A stretch of 51,552 nucleotides of DNA from Bacteroidota bacterium (GTDB lineage: Bacteria; Bacteroidota; Ignavibacteria; Kapaibacteriales; UBA961). This document shows positions 1 through 9,487 of the stretch, piece by piece; position 1 is the stretch's first letter; each line of letters begins with the position of its first letter. The stretch is from NCBI GenBank assembly GCA_018266765.1, contig JAFDZU010000036.1:86240-137791 (forward strand), given 5' to 3'. The position numbers and the translations under genes are program-made. The notes under the pieces were generated by a model. It saw nothing but the letters and a program-made list of their open reading frames with translations. It searched no databases and had not been told where the DNA came from.

Positions 1-21
1 ACATTTAGCGATGGTACTTAA

Positions 22-1137
22 ATGAAACAACACTCAAAACAAGACACTCCAGCCCAAGGAGCAGAAAATCGTTTAACTGTGATTCGTAACAGAATGAAAG
101 AGAAGGGGATAGATGCTTTACTGGTTACGAGTTTGTCATCTATTCGATATTTAACCAATTTTTCGGGCTCAAATGCTACACTTTTTATTTTGCAATCAAA
201 AGTCATCTTTTTTACTGATGACCGATACACAGAGCAAATTAAAACTGAACTCCATACTATTAATGGATTAGAAACATTCGTTGAACGTACTCCATTTTCT
301 TATGCTAAAGAGAATAGATTACTTATCGGAGTAAATCTTATAGGAATAGATACTAAAAATGTTTCGTATTCAACTGTAATACAGTTACGTAAGACATTCA
401 ATCCTGCTAAAATTATTGATGAAGGTGGAATAGTAGAGAGTGCAACAATTCCCAAAACCCATGATGAAATTACTAAAATAAGACGAGCAGCTGATATTCA
501 AGCTGATGTATTTAATCAAATTCTTCCTTTCATTAAAGTTGGCGTTTCGGAATCCGACCTCGCTGCTGAAATTACGTATCGTGGTAGAATGTTAGGTGCT
601 GAAAAGGAAGCATTCGACATTATAGTTGTTGCCGGTGAACATAGTGCTTGGGTTCATGGACGTGCTACAAACCAAAAGATTAACTCTGGAGATATGATAA
701 CCTTTGATTTTGGTTTTTATGTAGATGGATTTGCCTCTGATGTTACTCGTACAGTTGTAGTAGGTAAAGTATCAGATGAACAACGAACAGTCTATAATGT
801 AGTGAGAGACGCACATAAATCTGCAATTGAATCTGCAAAAGCAGGTATGACAGGTAAGGAATTGGACGCTGTGGCTCGAGATATTATCACTTCAGCTGGT
901 TATGGAGATTATTTTAAACATTCATTGGGACATGGCTTAGGTATATCTGTGCATGAAAGCCCAGCAATATCATTTAGAAACGAGAAACAAAGGATACCAG
1001 CTGGTGCAGTTATAACTATTGAACCCGGAATTTATTTACCCGGAAAATTTGGTGTACGCATTGAAGATGATATTCTAATAACAGAATCAGGATGTGAGAT
1101 ATTAAGTTCTGGTAGTAGTGAATTGTTGATACTTTAA
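22..1137 (+). CDS. Xaa-Pro aminopeptidase-type peptidase (family M24B)
   Basis: Cytosolic metallopeptidase expected to remove N-terminal residues ahead of proline (aminopeptidase P) or split Xaa-Pro dipeptides (prolidase). The N-terminal creatinase-like domain covers about residues 18-140 and the pita-bread catalytic domain about 145-371. The dinuclear metal ligands are all visible: D229 in TFDFG, D240 in FASD, H304 in LGHG, E334 in IEPG and E348 in RIED. H212 in the HGR motif is also present. At 371 aa the length fits the short bacterial form. The ATG at 22 is used because an earlier ATG at 11 runs into a stop after four codons; about 18 residues precede the usual family start. It is the only plus-strand gene at this edge and is convergent with the respiratory operon. 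Aminopeptidase and prolidase cannot be separated by eye. Confidence 0.93.
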   Translation: MKQHSKQDTPAQGAENRLTVIRNRMKEKGIDALLVTSLSSIRYLTNFSGSNATLFILQSKVIFFTDDRYTEQIKTELHTINGLETFVERTPFSYAKENRLLIGVNLIGIDTKNVSYSTVIQLRKTFNPAKIIDEGGIVESATIPKTHDEITKIRRAADIQADVFNQILPFIKVGVSESDLAAEITYRGRMLGAEKEAFDIIVVAGEHSAWVHGRATNQKINSGDMITFDFGFYVDGFASDVTRTVVVGKVSDEQRTVYNVVRDAHKSAIESAKAGMTGKELDAVARDIITSAGYGDYFKHSLGHGLGISVHESPAISFRNEKQRIPAGAVITIEPGIYLPGKFGVRIEDDILITESGCEILSSGSSELLIL

Positions 1138-1152
1138 AAAAATATGACTGAT

Positions 1153-1185
1153 AAGACTTACTTAGTTGGGAAGAGTCTTGTTTTA
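1153..1185 (+). terminator. Weak possible terminator after the M24 peptidase
   Basis: A 6-bp inverted repeat, AAGACT (1153-1158) and AGTCTT (1174-1179), with a 15-base loop is followed by GTTTTACTT. The position suits termination of the peptidase gene, but the stem is short and AT-rich, so this is only a possibility. Confidence 0.25.
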
Positions 1186-1268
1186 CTTACTTTACATAAT
1201 ATCAATTATATTACCGCTTGAGTATAAGTCAAAATTAAACTAAAGTGTCAAATCATTTACTCTTCTTG

Positions 1269-1460
1269 TTATTCTTTTACCCATGTAATAGTCGGTTTTA
1301 TCCATTCAGGTAATGCCTTGAATAAGAATCCATGTTTCAAACCTGTAGTAAGTTCAATTTCCTTAAACTTAGTAACATTAGACTTTGAATTTACTTTCAT
1401 CTTCTGACAAGACCTGCCTAACACATCAGATTTTTCATAGATAGATAGAATTACGTTATA
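1269..1460 (-). pseudogene. C-terminal relic of an alpha/beta hydrolase
   Basis: Between the actF stop and the peptidase, the minus strand stays open for 63 codons and ends in TAA at 1269-1271. The frame has no credible start: the first ATG is at 1398-1400 and would give 43 aa. The translation reads like the last strand and helix of an alpha/beta hydrolase: GLKHGFLFKALPEW, then PTITWVKE. The HGF histidine sits where the family's catalytic histidine normally lies. No nucleophile elbow or other upstream hydrolase part is present, so what remains is a fragment. It is read here as a decayed gene rather than a functional peptide. Assignment rests on pattern recognition of the family tail, not on a search. 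Confidence 0.42.
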
Positions 1461-1471
1461 TCATCATGAAA

Positions 1472-2647
1472 CTACGAAACAAGTTCAATTGATTCTTTGA
1501 TGTACGGATCATTAACAGGAATTAAATTGTTACTTGCAAATTGTTTAGCAACGATATAAGTAAACAATCCAAAGAAAAACAACCACGCTGTAATTTCTTG
1601 ATAACCAAATATTAAAGTTTTGCTGAATACAGGAAGAACTATCCAACACAAATCAATAAAATGAGCAAGTAATAACAGACACGCCCCAGCCATCATCACT
1701 GGTAAACGGCGTTTCACATCTTGACGAAGCAGCATCAAGAACGGAACTATAAAGTGTAAGAATATTGACCCCCAACCGAATAATTCCCAACCACCTTGTA
1801 ATCTTTTTACATAGTAAATTGTTTCTTCAGGTATATTTCCATACCAAATCAAAAAGTATTGAGAAAAAGCAATATAAGTCCAAAAAATAGTGAATGCAAA
1901 CATAAACTTTCCAATATCATGGAAATGTTCAAGTGTAACATAATTCTTTAAGTAGCCACCTTTATACAGATTTATCATGTAGATACAAATCAAAGAAAGA
2001 GTTGCTACAAAATTACCTGCGAAGAAATAAACACCAAAAATTGTACTGTACCAATGCGGTTCAAGTGACATCAAAAGATCAAAAGATGCAAATGTAATAG
2101 TAAACGCATAAAGCACTACAAAAGGAGCGGCACGCTTAAGATTTTTGTATGTCGGCGAATAGTCGGTCGCAGTGTCTTGTTTCTTAGAGTTACCCACTAT
2201 AAATCGGTACATATAGTACCAAAGTCCACAGTATAATGCTAAACGTATACCAAAAAAAGTAGTATTAAGGAATGGTGCTTTACCTGATATAATCGGGTCA
2301 GAAGCAACTTCATGCACCCAATGAAACAACTCACCTTTAAAAAGATAAATAGGAATCATTCCAATAATAAGATACGGAACAAATCCTGCAAAATTCTCTG
2401 CAATCCGACGAACAGAAGTGCTCCATCCCGCTTTTACCAAGAATTGTAATGCTGAAAAAAACATTGCCGTTACAGCAATTCCTGCAAAATAGATAAAACC
2501 AATCAGATAGTCAGCCAACAATCGAGTATGGTCTGAATCAGTAGCAAATGCAACTGCTAATCCAAGAGCACCAACAACTATTGCTCCTAAAGCAACTTTC
2601 TGAAGTTTTGAAATAAATGGCGTTCCTTGTAATTGAATTGGAGTCAT
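1472..2647 (-). CDS. actF: Alternative complex III membrane subunit ActF
   Basis: Integral membrane subunit of ACIII, which oxidises menaquinol and passes electrons to c-type cytochromes in place of a bc1 complex. The 391-aa product shows ten hydrophobic segments, at about residues 15-35, 43-67, 89-103, 128-150, 173-195, 202-227, 243-269, 287-307, 313-338 and 344-370. This matches the ten-helix topology of ActF and the related ActC. No heme or Fe-S motif is present, as expected. It is the last gene of the operon, 64 bases after actE. No clear terminator is seen behind it; the next sequence is the hydrolase relic. The family call rests on length, topology and the conserved act gene order. Confidence 0.9.
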   Translation of the reverse strand: MTPIQLQGTPFISKLQKVALGAIVVGALGLAVAFATDSDHTRLLADYLIGFIYFAGIAVTAMFFSALQFLVKAGWSTSVRRIAENFAGFVPYLIIGMIPIYLFKGELFHWVHEVASDPIISGKAPFLNTTFFGIRLALYCGLWYYMYRFIVGNSKKQDTATDYSPTYKNLKRAAPFVVLYAFTITFASFDLLMSLEPHWYSTIFGVYFFAGNFVATLSLICIYMINLYKGGYLKNYVTLEHFHDIGKFMFAFTIFWTYIAFSQYFLIWYGNIPEETIYYVKRLQGGWELFGWGSIFLHFIVPFLMLLRQDVKRRLPVMMAGACLLLLAHFIDLCWIVLPVFSKTLIFGYQEITAWLFFFGLFTYIVAKQFASNNLIPVNDPYIKESIELVS

Positions 2648-2711
2648 TGTCTATCCTCAATGTTTTGGGTCTGAATTTTACTTTTTTAAATTTGTTAATA
2701 TTGATAATCAA

Positions 2712-3326
2712 CTACTTAGTGGTTTGTTTAACTTCTTGAACACCTTCAGCTTGCATTTTTCTGATATAATGAATTACAGTCCATCTATCATTCTCGGAAA
2801 GTTTATCTGCATAGCTGGGCATAATGTTTTGCCCGGAACTTATAACATGATAGATTAACCCATCACTTTTCATTCTTGTTAAATCAGCTCTAAGATTTGG
2901 CGGGTTTTGAAAGCCGCGTTTGACCACTTCCCCATTTCCTTGTCCGTCATTATTATGGCATGGAGAACACATTGTTTCAAATCGGTTTTTTCCACGAGCG
3001 AGTACAAAATCTGAAGCGGGTAAAGGATTTTTTCCATTGACTGAATCTGCTTTTTCAAAATCAGATTTATCTAAAGGATATTGAACACCTCCACGTGGGA
3101 ATGTATTAGGTAATGGGTCACGGTCAGCTTTTCTATCAGCGAAAAATGTATTACCTACCTGTGCTTTATCTTTAAATTGATTGTCCATATCATCAACCAC
3201 TTGAAGTGGTGGTTCATCGGAAAACCAAGTTTTTTCACCGGTTAAAACCAGTATAATAAAAACTGAAGCGGCAAGCCCAATAATAATTTTAATATACGGA
3301 AAACCTTTTTTCTTTTGCTCTTCCAT
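2712..3326 (-). CDS. actE: Alternative complex III monoheme cytochrome c subunit ActE
   Basis: Periplasmic monoheme cytochrome c subunit of ACIII. An N-terminal membrane anchor at about residues 12-29 follows a lysine-rich start and has no lipobox. One heme-binding motif, C120-SPC-H124, lies in the C-terminal cytochrome domain. M169 in NIMPSY is the likely distal heme ligand, and the WTVIHYIRKMQ helix near the end is typical of class I cytochromes c. Length is 204 aa. It lies 51 bases after actD and 64 before actF. In the known complex ActE lies near the electron exit, so it is a candidate donor to the downstream oxidase or to the separate lipoprotein cytochrome encoded at 15850-16395. Confidence 0.92.
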   Translation of the reverse strand: MEEQKKKGFPYIKIIIGLAASVFIILVLTGEKTWFSDEPPLQVVDDMDNQFKDKAQVGNTFFADRKADRDPLPNTFPRGGVQYPLDKSDFEKADSVNGKNPLPASDFVLARGKNRFETMCSPCHNNDGQGNGEVVKRGFQNPPNLRADLTRMKSDGLIYHVISSGQNIMPSYADKLSENDRWTVIHYIRKMQAEGVQEVKQTTK

Positions 3327-3377
3327 TGGTAATAAATCCTTTAATTTCAGATTAAGTTTTGTATTCGAATGTGCAAA

Positions 3378-3911
3378 TTATTCTTGAATTAGTCGAACAT
3401 CATCGGCACCAAGTTCAGTCATAAGTTTCTTTGTTGCTTCGATAGAAAATCGTTGGTCAGTTGCCATTATACTTACTACAAATGTATTATCTACAGCTGA
3501 CTTAAATCCTTCGTCATTTTGCAATGGCGAGTACCACTTAGGTAATCCACATAAAAACCATAATCCTAAGAAAGTAGCTATTGCTGTCAGTAGAATTGTA
3601 AGTTCAAACATCACAGGAATACCAAATTGAAATGCAAAAAGTGGTTTGCCACCAATGTTTAACTTATAGTGAACTGCACCCGTCCACCAAATAAGAGAAA
3701 TCGCATTTAAAAGACCAAAAATGCCTCCTCCGAAAGCAATATAAGGAAGAATTGTTCTTTTTACTCCCATAGCTTTGTCCAAACCATGCACGGGATATGG
3801 AGTATAAATATCAAAATCTTTATACCCTGATTCACGGATTCTATTAGCGGCTGTCATTAATAAGTTAGGGTCTTTGTAGTTTCCTAAAACTGCTATTGGC
3901 TGAGTATTCAT
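3378..3911 (-). CDS. actD: Alternative complex III subunit ActD (DUF3341)
   Basis: Small membrane subunit of ACIII, 177 aa, of the DUF3341 type. The N-terminal soluble part carries the family's typical YKDPNLLMTAANRIRESGY and DIYTPYPVHGLDKAMG stretches, about residues 12-50. Two transmembrane helices follow at about 55-75 and 98-123, then a C-terminal ferredoxin-like half ending near the stop. No redox motif is present; the role in the known complex is structural. It lies 30 bases after actC and 51 before actE, inside the act order. Confidence 0.92.
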   Translation of the reverse strand: MNTQPIAVLGNYKDPNLLMTAANRIRESGYKDFDIYTPYPVHGLDKAMGVKRTILPYIAFGGGIFGLLNAISLIWWTGAVHYKLNIGGKPLFAFQFGIPVMFELTILLTAIATFLGLWFLCGLPKWYSPLQNDEGFKSAVDNTFVVSIMATDQRFSIEATKKLMTELGADDVRLIQE

Positions 3912-3941
3912 GATAGTTCCAAAGATTCAAAAAATATTATA

Positions 3942-5378
3942 TTAATGGTTGTCATGATGTTTTGGCTGAGAACCAGGAAGAACACTCTTAATTTCTGCTA
4001 TTGCTATCATCGGTACAAATTTTGCAAATATTAAAAAGAGTGTAAAGAATATTCCTATAGTTCCTGTAAATATTGAAATCTCTACCCAAGTCGGTGAATA
4101 ATACCCCCAACTTGCAGGCAGATAATCATGATGCAATGAAGTCGAAATAATGGTAAAACGTTCAAACCACATACCAATATTTACAAAAATTGACATTACA
4201 AACATCACCGGAATGCTTCGACGCATTTTCTTGAACCAATAAATTTGAGGTGATATAACATTACAACTTACCATTGTCCAATAAGCCCAAGCATAATCAC
4301 CTGTTGCTCGATTAATAAATACTGAAGATTCATACGGATTACCACTATACCATGCCATGAAGAATTCCATTGCATACGCATATCCCACCATCATTCCTGT
4401 TGCAAGAATAATTTTATTCATGTTGTCAAGATGTTTGAGAGTTATAAAACTTTTCAAATCAACTACTTCACGAGCAATTACAAGCAAAGTCATTACCATT
4501 GCAAAACCCGAAAAAATAGCTCCTGCAACGAAGTAAGGAGGGAAAATTGTTGTGTGCCATCCCGGAAGAACCGATGTTGCAAAGTCCATTGAAACCACTG
4601 TATGAACTGATAGAACAAGTGGAGTCGAAATACCTGCTAATATCATATAGGCCACTTCGTATGTATGCCAATGGCGCACAGAACCTGTCCAACCCAAACT
4701 AAATGCTGTGTATATTTTGCTGGCAAACTTACTTTTAACATAATTACGCATTGTTGCCAAATCGGGAACTAAACCAATGTACCAAAACAGTAATGATACT
4801 GTTCCATAAGTAGATACTGCAAATACGTCCCAAACAAGTGGAGAGCGGAAGTTCACCCACATTTGCATTTGATTAGGATAGGGAGTTAGCCAATAAAATG
4901 CTAACCATGGACGACCTGTATGTAATAATGGAAATATTAATGCGCAAAGAACTGCAAATAAAGTCATGGCTTCAGCCGAACGATTTATAGCAGTACGCCA
5001 TTTTTGCCTAAATAAAAATAAAATAGCTGAAATTAATGTTCCGGCATGACCAATACCAATCCAGAACACGAAGTTGGTAATATCCCACCCCCATCCGACC
5101 GGGTTGTTCAATCCCCAAACACCAATACCGGTTGCGATGGTATATCCCATACAAAATAATCCCCAAAGTGCCATTGAGGCAAACACAAAAAGTGTAACGA
5201 GGAATTTAAGGTTTGGAGTTAAAGTTGGAATACTGGCTATTTTTTCAGTTATTTCGTGCAAAGTTGGATTGCCAAGAATCAACTGCTCACGAAATACCTC
5301 TTCATGCGCCGAAGGCATAAGAGAATTTGTTCCATTGACACTCGATTTGGTTTCGTTCATTGTATCGTTAACGTTCAT
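3942..5378 (-). CDS. actC: Alternative complex III quinol-binding membrane subunit ActC (NrfD/PsrC family)
   Basis: Polytopic membrane subunit of the NrfD/PsrC family, 478 aa with about ten transmembrane segments. In ACIII this subunit is known to form the menaquinol oxidation site next to the Fe-S domain of ActB. Family stretches include [20 protein letters not shown] near residue 95 and [20 protein letters not shown] near residue 258. The C-terminus is histidine-rich (PKHHDNH), a trait shared with several other membrane subunits of this operon. It is 45 bases after actB and 30 before actD. Confidence 0.95.
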   Translation of the reverse strand: MNVNDTMNETKSSVNGTNSLMPSAHEEVFREQLILGNPTLHEITEKIASIPTLTPNLKFLVTLFVFASMALWGLFCMGYTIATGIGVWGLNNPVGWGWDITNFVFWIGIGHAGTLISAILFLFRQKWRTAINRSAEAMTLFAVLCALIFPLLHTGRPWLAFYWLTPYPNQMQMWVNFRSPLVWDVFAVSTYGTVSLLFWYIGLVPDLATMRNYVKSKFASKIYTAFSLGWTGSVRHWHTYEVAYMILAGISTPLVLSVHTVVSMDFATSVLPGWHTTIFPPYFVAGAIFSGFAMVMTLLVIAREVVDLKSFITLKHLDNMNKIILATGMMVGYAYAMEFFMAWYSGNPYESSVFINRATGDYAWAYWTMVSCNVISPQIYWFKKMRRSIPVMFVMSIFVNIGMWFERFTIISTSLHHDYLPASWGYYSPTWVEISIFTGTIGIFFTLFLIFAKFVPMIAIAEIKSVLPGSQPKHHDNH

Positions 5379-5423
5379 TTCTTTTTCCTAAAGTTTGATA
5401 CCAAACTATCCTGTTAATTGAAA

Positions 5424-8405
5424 TTATGCTTTTTCTGCTTTATTACGAACTTTGCCATGATATGTAATTGAAGGACGAACATTGAGTTCTTCCAATACTC
5501 TAAATTTTCTATCTTCTGTATTTTTAGAAAGATAAACTTTGCTTGTTTTATCATTCATATCACCAAAAATTATTGCTCCGGCAGGACATGCTTGCTGACA
5601 TGCTGTAATAATCTCGCCATCGAGCACTCGAGCGCGACCATGATCTTTTGCGTGAAACTTACCTTCGTTAATACGCTGAACACAGAAAGTACATTTTTCC
5701 ATGATTCCACGCATTCTGACTGTTACATCTGGGTTAAACACTAAATCTAGCGGTGTTTTATCGTTTTTGTGCCAATTAAGGAAATTAAAACGACGAACCT
5801 TGTAAGGACAATTGTTTAAACAATAACGAGTTCCTACGCATCTGTTGTACGTCATCTCATTAAGACCTTCAGGGCTATGAGTAGTAGCGGCAACAGGACA
5901 GACATTCTCACAAGGAGCATTTTCACAATGCTGACACAGCATCGGTTGGAATAATGTTTCTACATTTCCTTTGTCATCTTTAGAATAATATCTGTCAAGA
6001 CGAATCCAGTGCATTTCACGACCGTTTATAACTTCTTGTTTGCCGACGGAAGGAATATTATTCTCAACTTGACATGCTGTAGTACAAGCACTACAACCAA
6101 CACATGCTGACATGTCAATCGTCATTCCCCACCGATGACCTTTATAAGTATAATCATCAACAATGCTCAAATCATTTGAAATTAAATGATGCTCATGTTC
6201 ATGATTATCAGATACAAATTCTGCCAGAGTAACATCTCGAACTATGTCACGACCCTCTATTGAATTATGTCCTTGTGTTGTTGCGATAATTTCATGCTTA
6301 CCAGTTTTTTCAACTGTAATTTCTATATACCCAAGTGATTCTCCCAAACCAAGTAATTTATAGACGTTCGCTCCAACATTTTTAAGAATTGTTCCACCTT
6401 GAGTACGACCGTAACCTGTTGTGATAGAGACAACTCCATCGGCCATACCATCTTGAATAAACGTTGGAACTTCAATTGAACCATTATTTGTTGAAATCCG
6501 AATAACATCTCCTTGTTTTACACCCCACTCCCCTGCTGTTTTTGCGCTAACTGCGGCAATATTTCCCCAAGTAACTTTAGTAATTGGATCAGGGAGTTCT
6601 TGCAACCAGCCATTATTTGCTAAATCACCATTATTAACAGTAAGTGACAATGCAATATGTCCAATTGTTTTAGACATTGTAGCTTTAGATGCCTTGGATA
6701 CTAATTCAGCTGCTCCTGCTTGATTTACATTCAAACTCCCTACTTGAGGAATTGAAGCATTTTTAACAATTCCATCTTGTAAAGAATTATCCCATTCTTT
6801 TTGATTTGGAAGTATTGATTGTAGACGTGTTCGTATATAATCAAAATAAGTAGCTGCTGTAGTAAATAGTTCAGGATTAAGTGCTTTGCTGATTTGTATT
6901 AGAGCATCTTGTATTGAAATAGAAGATTCATTCAACGGAGCAATTATTGGTTGTTGAATTGAATACGTTCCTTCAAAACCTACAGCATCACCCCATGACT
7001 CAAGAAAATGAGTTGTTGGCATAATTACAGAACAAATCGAACATGTTTCATCTTCATATTGTGAAAGTGAAATTCTTTTAGGAACACCACTTACTAATGA
7101 TTTCATATCACGGTCACCAAAATACTCTGTATTTGTATCTGCAAAAATTAATACACCAACTGATTTAGATTTTAATTCAGAACGTAAATTTTCAATTGCA
7201 GGTGTTTTTCTATTGCTATTTGGTAAAGTGTGAGCAATATCAAGTACTTTTCCCGTGCCAACTGAACCGAGAACAAGATTTATACACAAAGCAATTGCAT
7301 TTGCTTTTGTTGATAAGTGAGCACCTGCTACTACAATACCTTTATCCCCTGCTTTAGTAAGCATTTCTGCTATTTTCGATGCTGAGGGATGAGTTGCCGA
7401 TGAAACTGCTGAAGCAACATTAGCTCCAACAGAGCTACTTCCTTTAGAAGCTATAACTTCTTTCAAAATTGCTGATAATATTTGTTCGTATTCTGACGGT
7501 TGTACAATAATTCTATGATCTGAATTTGCTCCTGTTAAGGACATCATTGCCTCAACAGTAAAAAGCATATTCATTACAGGATTTTTCTTAGTAGGTTTAC
7601 GCTTCGCTGAAAAATTTCGGATATGATACACAGAGTTTTTATCTGTACCTAATAAGTCTGCATCAACAGAAACAATTACGTCTGCTTTTGAGAGGTCAGG
7701 AACTATTTCACTATCAATTCCTAAAATTGAATTATTTGCAGAAGCTGTTCCATCACTGATAGTTGCGGGAACAGTTACAAATTTAAGAGAAGGTATTTTA
7801 AGTTCAATTTCATTTATAAGTGCAGTATAGGAAGGAGAACAATGCTCATCAATTAATATACGAACAGTTTTTCCGTCGGCAATAGCTGACTTTATAGCAT
7901 CCGAGATTGTTATAATTCCATTAGTTACCGATGAATCCCCACCGTGCAATCGCGGACGACGTAATACTCTATCAGGGTCATAAAGAGATAATAGAGTCGC
8001 TTGAATTCTTGAAGAAGAAACACCCATCGAAATAGGATGACGGTCATTTCCATCTAATTTAATTGGACGACCTTCGACAGTTTTCACAAGCAAGCCAAAC
8101 GCTGCATTTCTATTCTGATAGACAGTAGTATAGTAATTTGGTATTCCGGGAGTTCTGTATTCTACAGCTTTAACTGTTGGTACAAGTTTATGATCCGGAC
8201 GGCGGCAAGCGGCTGCACCAACAGCCATTGTAGCTGAAAGCAATGCCATAAATGTCCGACGACTGACTGCCGACTCAAAAACTGGCGGTTTGTCATAATC
8301 AGCAGAAAATTCTTGTTGTTCGTTTTGCAACTCATTCGGCGAGAGTAGAAATTCTTCCGAAGTTTTCCAAAAGCGTTTTTTACTTGAAAATGTAGAATTT
8401 GACAT
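5424..8405 (-). CDS. actB: Alternative complex III Fe-S subunit ActB (fused molybdopterin-like and ferredoxin-like domains)
   Basis: Large peripheral electron-transfer subunit of ACIII, 993 aa. A Tat-like signal (SRRTFMALLSATMAVGAAAC) starts near residue 48. About residues 70-720 resemble a molybdopterin oxidoreductase that in known ActB proteins carries no cofactor. A histidine-rich linker (H735-H740) leads to a ferredoxin-like domain with four cysteine clusters: C768/771/774/778, C824/827/832/836, C856/862/866 and C905/908/936/940. The third cluster has three cysteines in this arrangement, and known ActB carries three [4Fe-4S] and one [3Fe-4S] centre. Which cluster is [3Fe-4S] here is not assigned. 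It is 50 bases after actA and 45 before actC. Confidence 0.95.
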   Translation of the reverse strand: MSNSTFSSKKRFWKTSEEFLLSPNELQNEQQEFSADYDKPPVFESAVSRRTFMALLSATMAVGAAACRRPDHKLVPTVKAVEYRTPGIPNYYTTVYQNRNAAFGLLVKTVEGRPIKLDGNDRHPISMGVSSSRIQATLLSLYDPDRVLRRPRLHGGDSSVTNGIITISDAIKSAIADGKTVRILIDEHCSPSYTALINEIELKIPSLKFVTVPATISDGTASANNSILGIDSEIVPDLSKADVIVSVDADLLGTDKNSVYHIRNFSAKRKPTKKNPVMNMLFTVEAMMSLTGANSDHRIIVQPSEYEQILSAILKEVIASKGSSSVGANVASAVSSATHPSASKIAEMLTKAGDKGIVVAGAHLSTKANAIALCINLVLGSVGTGKVLDIAHTLPNSNRKTPAIENLRSELKSKSVGVLIFADTNTEYFGDRDMKSLVSGVPKRISLSQYEDETCSICSVIMPTTHFLESWGDAVGFEGTYSIQQPIIAPLNESSISIQDALIQISKALNPELFTTAATYFDYIRTRLQSILPNQKEWDNSLQDGIVKNASIPQVGSLNVNQAGAAELVSKASKATMSKTIGHIALSLTVNNGDLANNGWLQELPDPITKVTWGNIAAVSAKTAGEWGVKQGDVIRISTNNGSIEVPTFIQDGMADGVVSITTGYGRTQGGTILKNVGANVYKLLGLGESLGYIEITVEKTGKHEIIATTQGHNSIEGRDIVRDVTLAEFVSDNHEHEHHLISNDLSIVDDYTYKGHRWGMTIDMSACVGCSACTTACQVENNIPSVGKQEVINGREMHWIRLDRYYSKDDKGNVETLFQPMLCQHCENAPCENVCPVAATTHSPEGLNEMTYNRCVGTRYCLNNCPYKVRRFNFLNWHKNDKTPLDLVFNPDVTVRMRGIMEKCTFCVQRINEGKFHAKDHGRARVLDGEIITACQQACPAGAIIFGDMNDKTSKVYLSKNTEDRKFRVLEELNVRPSITYHGKVRNKAEKA

Positions 8406-8455
8406 TCTTATATCTCGTGAAAGTTAGACGTTTTTTTTGTCGTTTGTTAAGAAAA

Positions 8456-9184
8456 TTAATGATGGCATGACGAACAATTTTCAGGACCATACCCGGGATG
8501 TTTTGGAGTAGGAATTCCTTCGACTTCTTGTTTTGGAATTTCACTCATAAATGCACCAAACTGAGGATGTGTCATTGGTTCTACTTTAGCAAGTACAGCT
8601 TTTGCTGTAGAATCAAAATAACTATTAGCTTTAATTCCTGTAAAAATTCCGGAAATAGGTCTTGCAGGAATAATATGAGCTTCAGGATTACGATGGCAAT
8701 CCAAACAGAATCCCATATTCATTGGTTTAAATTGAGAAACAACCCCCATTGTTTCTACTTTACCATGACAAGATTCACAATCTATTTGAGAACGAATATG
8801 TCGGCTATGATCAAAATGTACATAATCCGGTAAAGCATGTATCCGCTTCCACTCAATTGGTGTATTGTTTTCATAGCTATCACGTACCATTTTGAGTTTT
8901 GGGCTTTCAGTTTTGATAGCAATATGACAATTCATACAAGTACTCGTCGAAGGAACTGGAGAATGAGCTGATTTTTCAACTGAAGTATGACAATACATAC
9001 ACTTCACTCCCATATCACCTGCATGGAGTTTATGTGAAAACGGGACCGGCTGAACGGGACGATAACCAACATCCGTAACCCGATTATGAAGACCAAAATA
9101 GCCAATCAAGAAGCAAACACCGGCAATACTCAGTACAAGTAGCGATATTTTCTTGATTTTTTTGTCTATTTCTTGAGAAAACAT
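8456..9184 (-). CDS. actA: Alternative complex III pentaheme cytochrome c subunit ActA
   Basis: Multiheme cytochrome c subunit of ACIII, 242 aa. An N-terminal transmembrane anchor at about residues 12-30 precedes a periplasmic domain with five CxxCH motifs, starting at C62, C83, C136, C160 and C237. Five hemes match ActA of characterised complexes. The last motif lies within the final six residues, so the protein ends in CHH. An AAGG ribosome-binding site lies about 8 bases before the ATG at 9184. It is 37 bases after the small CxxC protein gene and 50 before actB. Electrons pass from the ActB Fe-S centres through these hemes to ActE. Confidence 0.95.
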   Translation of the reverse strand: MFSQEIDKKIKKISLLVLSIAGVCFLIGYFGLHNRVTDVGYRPVQPVPFSHKLHAGDMGVKCMYCHTSVEKSAHSPVPSTSTCMNCHIAIKTESPKLKMVRDSYENNTPIEWKRIHALPDYVHFDHSRHIRSQIDCESCHGKVETMGVVSQFKPMNMGFCLDCHRNPEAHIIPARPISGIFTGIKANSYFDSTAKAVLAKVEPMTHPQFGAFMSEIPKQEVEGIPTPKHPGYGPENCSSCHH

Positions 9185-9221
9185 AGATGAACCTTAGATA
9201 TGGAAAGTAAGAGTCAAAAAA

Positions 9222-9476
9222 TTAAGAGTTAAAATACTGAGAAGAAGCATTTTTCTTCTTCATTGTTAAGTAAATTTTAGTTGAGAACCCTATAAACACA
9301 CTGAAAAATATAATGAGCATAAAAATAACACTTAAAGAAAATCCCTCGCCTATTGAAGCTTCTTTAGAACCTTTTTCAAATGCATCTTTACAGTTTGGAC
9401 ATGCAATTAAAGCACTGTTTACTGAACCAATTATACTAAATATAAAAGCAACGAAAAGAACAAATTTAGTTTTCAT
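9222..9476 (-). CDS. Small membrane protein with CPNC motif, in the respiratory operon
   Basis: An 84-aa protein of unassigned function. Residues 1-22 look like a signal peptide ending near VNSA. A CxxC pair (C26-PN-C29) follows, then a short acidic linker and one transmembrane helix at about 45-66 with a basic cytoplasmic tail (MKKKNASSQ). The layout places the cysteine pair outside the cytoplasmic membrane. It lies between sco and actA with short gaps (11 and 37 bases), so it is almost certainly co-transcribed. A role in copper or heme delivery, or a small accessory subunit, would fit this position, but this is inference. I recall similar short CPxCK-plus-helix proteins beside oxidase loci in other phyla, without being able to confirm it here. 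Confidence 0.8.
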   Translation of the reverse strand: MKTKFVLFVAFIFSIIGSVNSALIACPNCKDAFEKGSKEASIGEGFSLSVIFMLIIFFSVFIGFSTKIYLTMKKKNASSQYFNS

Positions 9477-9487
9477 TTTACATGTGA

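Noticed and set aside
1144-1221. A 25-codon plus-strand frame after the M24 peptidase
   Set aside because: No ribosome-binding site, no recognisable sequence, and it overlaps the weak hairpin at 1153-1185.
5074-5391. Antisense open frame of 105 codons across the start of actC
   Set aside because: It is the complement of a clear ten-helix subunit gene; its translation has no domain and no independent start signal.
5424-8405. ActB as an active molybdenum oxidoreductase
   Set aside because: The domain order, four-cluster tail and act gene neighbours identify ActB, whose molybdopterin-like part is known to lack the cofactor.
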